Source of the DNA: JAZTZP01 sp045637525
GTDB taxonomy: Bacteria; Bacillota; Clostridia; UBA1381
Length of the DNA stretch: 40,780 nt
Assembly: GCA_045637525.1 (NCBI GenBank)
Contig: JAZTZP010000045.1
Location: 1-40,780, forward strand
Direction: 5' to 3'
This document shows, piece after piece, positions 40,593 through 40,780 of this stretch. The notes under the pieces are model-generated. The model made no database searches. It was not told where the DNA came from and saw only the letters and a program-made list of their open reading frames with translations. How positions within the stretch are numbered: position 1 is the first letter of the stretch; every line of letters starts with the position of its first letter. The position numbers and the translations under genes were made by a program.

Positions 40593-40717
40593 AATTATAG
40601 TTTAGCGACTTAAATAAGTCGCTAAACGCGATATAAATCCCTAACGGGATTTTCGATATGTGCTAACGCACGCGATATGCCTGTCGGCGCGATATGTTTG
40701 CTTCGCAAACGTTATGC
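40593..40717. repeat. Hairpin mosaic: five different stem-loops with constant (G)CGATAT spacers
   Basis: Directly upstream of the ABC operon lie five successive hairpins. Left arms and loops are: GTTTAGCGACTT with AAAT (40600-40627, 12 bp); AAATCCC with TAAC (40635-40652, 7 bp); GTGC with TAAC (40660-40671, 4 bp); GCC with TGTC (40679-40688, 3 bp); GTTTGC with TTC (40696-40710, 6 bp). Each neighbouring pair is separated by the same (G)CGATAT spacer (40628-40634, 40654-40659, 40672-40678, 40689-40695). Stem sequence varies while pairing is kept. The outer end AATTATAGTTTAGC matches that of the 19840-19957 element. No gene is seen here; bases 40718-40780 hold one further weak stem. Confidence 0.82.
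40594..40599 (-). promoter_or_regulatory. Possible -10 box of the ABC/glycan operon within repeat terminus
   Basis: TATAAT on the minus strand lies 41 bases upstream of the first permease ATG. No good -35 box is present at 16-18 bases; that position falls inside the 12-bp hairpin. It could be an activator-dependent promoter or chance. Confidence 0.35.
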
Positions 40718-40755
40718 AAGAAAAAATGCAAAGGATTTTTTCAATATTTAATCAA

Positions 40756-40774
40756 ACAAAAGCACAACTTTTGT
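40756..40774 (-). terminator. Weak possible terminator of a gene beyond the window
   Basis: A 7-bp stem ACAAAAG/CTTTTGT with a five-base loop is followed on the minus strand by TTTGATT. Stem is A/T-rich and the T run is short, so the call is weak. Confidence 0.3.
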
Positions 40775-40780
40775 ACCTTA

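Noticed and set aside
40628..40710. CRISPR-like array
   Set aside because: The constant unit is only 6-7 bases and the variable parts are self-complementary hairpins, unlike CRISPR repeats and spacers; no cas gene is present.

Overview
The window looks like the chromosome of a low-GC anaerobic Firmicute of class Clostridia. It has an MEP isoprenoid pathway, strong AGGAGG-type ribosome binding sites, frequent TTG/GTG starts, S-layer homology (SLH) proteins, a copper-amine-oxidase-N-like wall domain and an LplA/LplB/YtcP-type oligosaccharide transporter. The repertoire recalls plant-polysaccharide degraders of gut or rumen such as Monoglobus-like bacteria. That placement is an inference from gene content, not from a marker-gene search. 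All genes except deoB are on the minus strand.

Region 1 (1-11.9 kb) is a defence-type accessory island. Read 5'->3' on the minus strand it runs: a large SNF2/DEAD-like helicase; an AAA_14/DUF4143 ATPase with its own promoter and repeat clusters on both sides; a DUF4391-ASCH fusion; a roughly 163-bp inverted-repeat element; then a tight operon of KAP-type NTPase, type III methyltransferase (Mod), a small four-TM coiled-coil protein and type III restriction subunit (Res, cut by the window edge). Mod, the membrane protein and Res overlap as TAATG and ATGA junctions. The membrane protein and the KAP NTPase are not standard type III R-M parts, so this composite is the best candidate in the window for an undescribed system.

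Region 2 (11.96-19.8 kb) is a conserved housekeeping operon: pyrH-frr-uppS-cdsA-dxr-rseP-ispG-aroQ-M24 peptidase. It covers UMP kinase, ribosome recycling, undecaprenyl phosphate and phospholipid precursors, two MEP-pathway steps, an intramembrane protease and the shikimate pathway. It has a promoter before pyrH and ends at an intrinsic terminator that marks the island boundary.

Region 3 (19.8-21.26 kb) has a hairpin-bearing inverted repeat, then deoB on the plus strand with a perfect-consensus promoter, and a terminator between the convergent genes.

Region 4 (21.26-40.6 kb) is a Gram-positive polysaccharide-utilisation locus. Transcription order is two ABC permeases, a lipoprotein solute-binding protein, a right-handed beta-helix protein with a wall-type C-terminus, a 1748-residue multimodular beta-helix protein, an SLH-anchored protein, a coupled 902-residue secreted protein and a cytoplasmic GH42-like glycosidase. 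A roughly 240-residue module of unrecognised family occurs once in the SLH protein and three times in the 1748-residue protein. The natural model is surface binding and cleavage of a plant glycan, ABC import of oligosaccharides and intracellular hydrolysis.

Region 5 (40.55-40.78 kb) is non-coding and holds a chain of different hairpins separated by a constant (G)CGATAT spacer.

I saw no rRNA, tRNA, CRISPR array, transposase or integrase.
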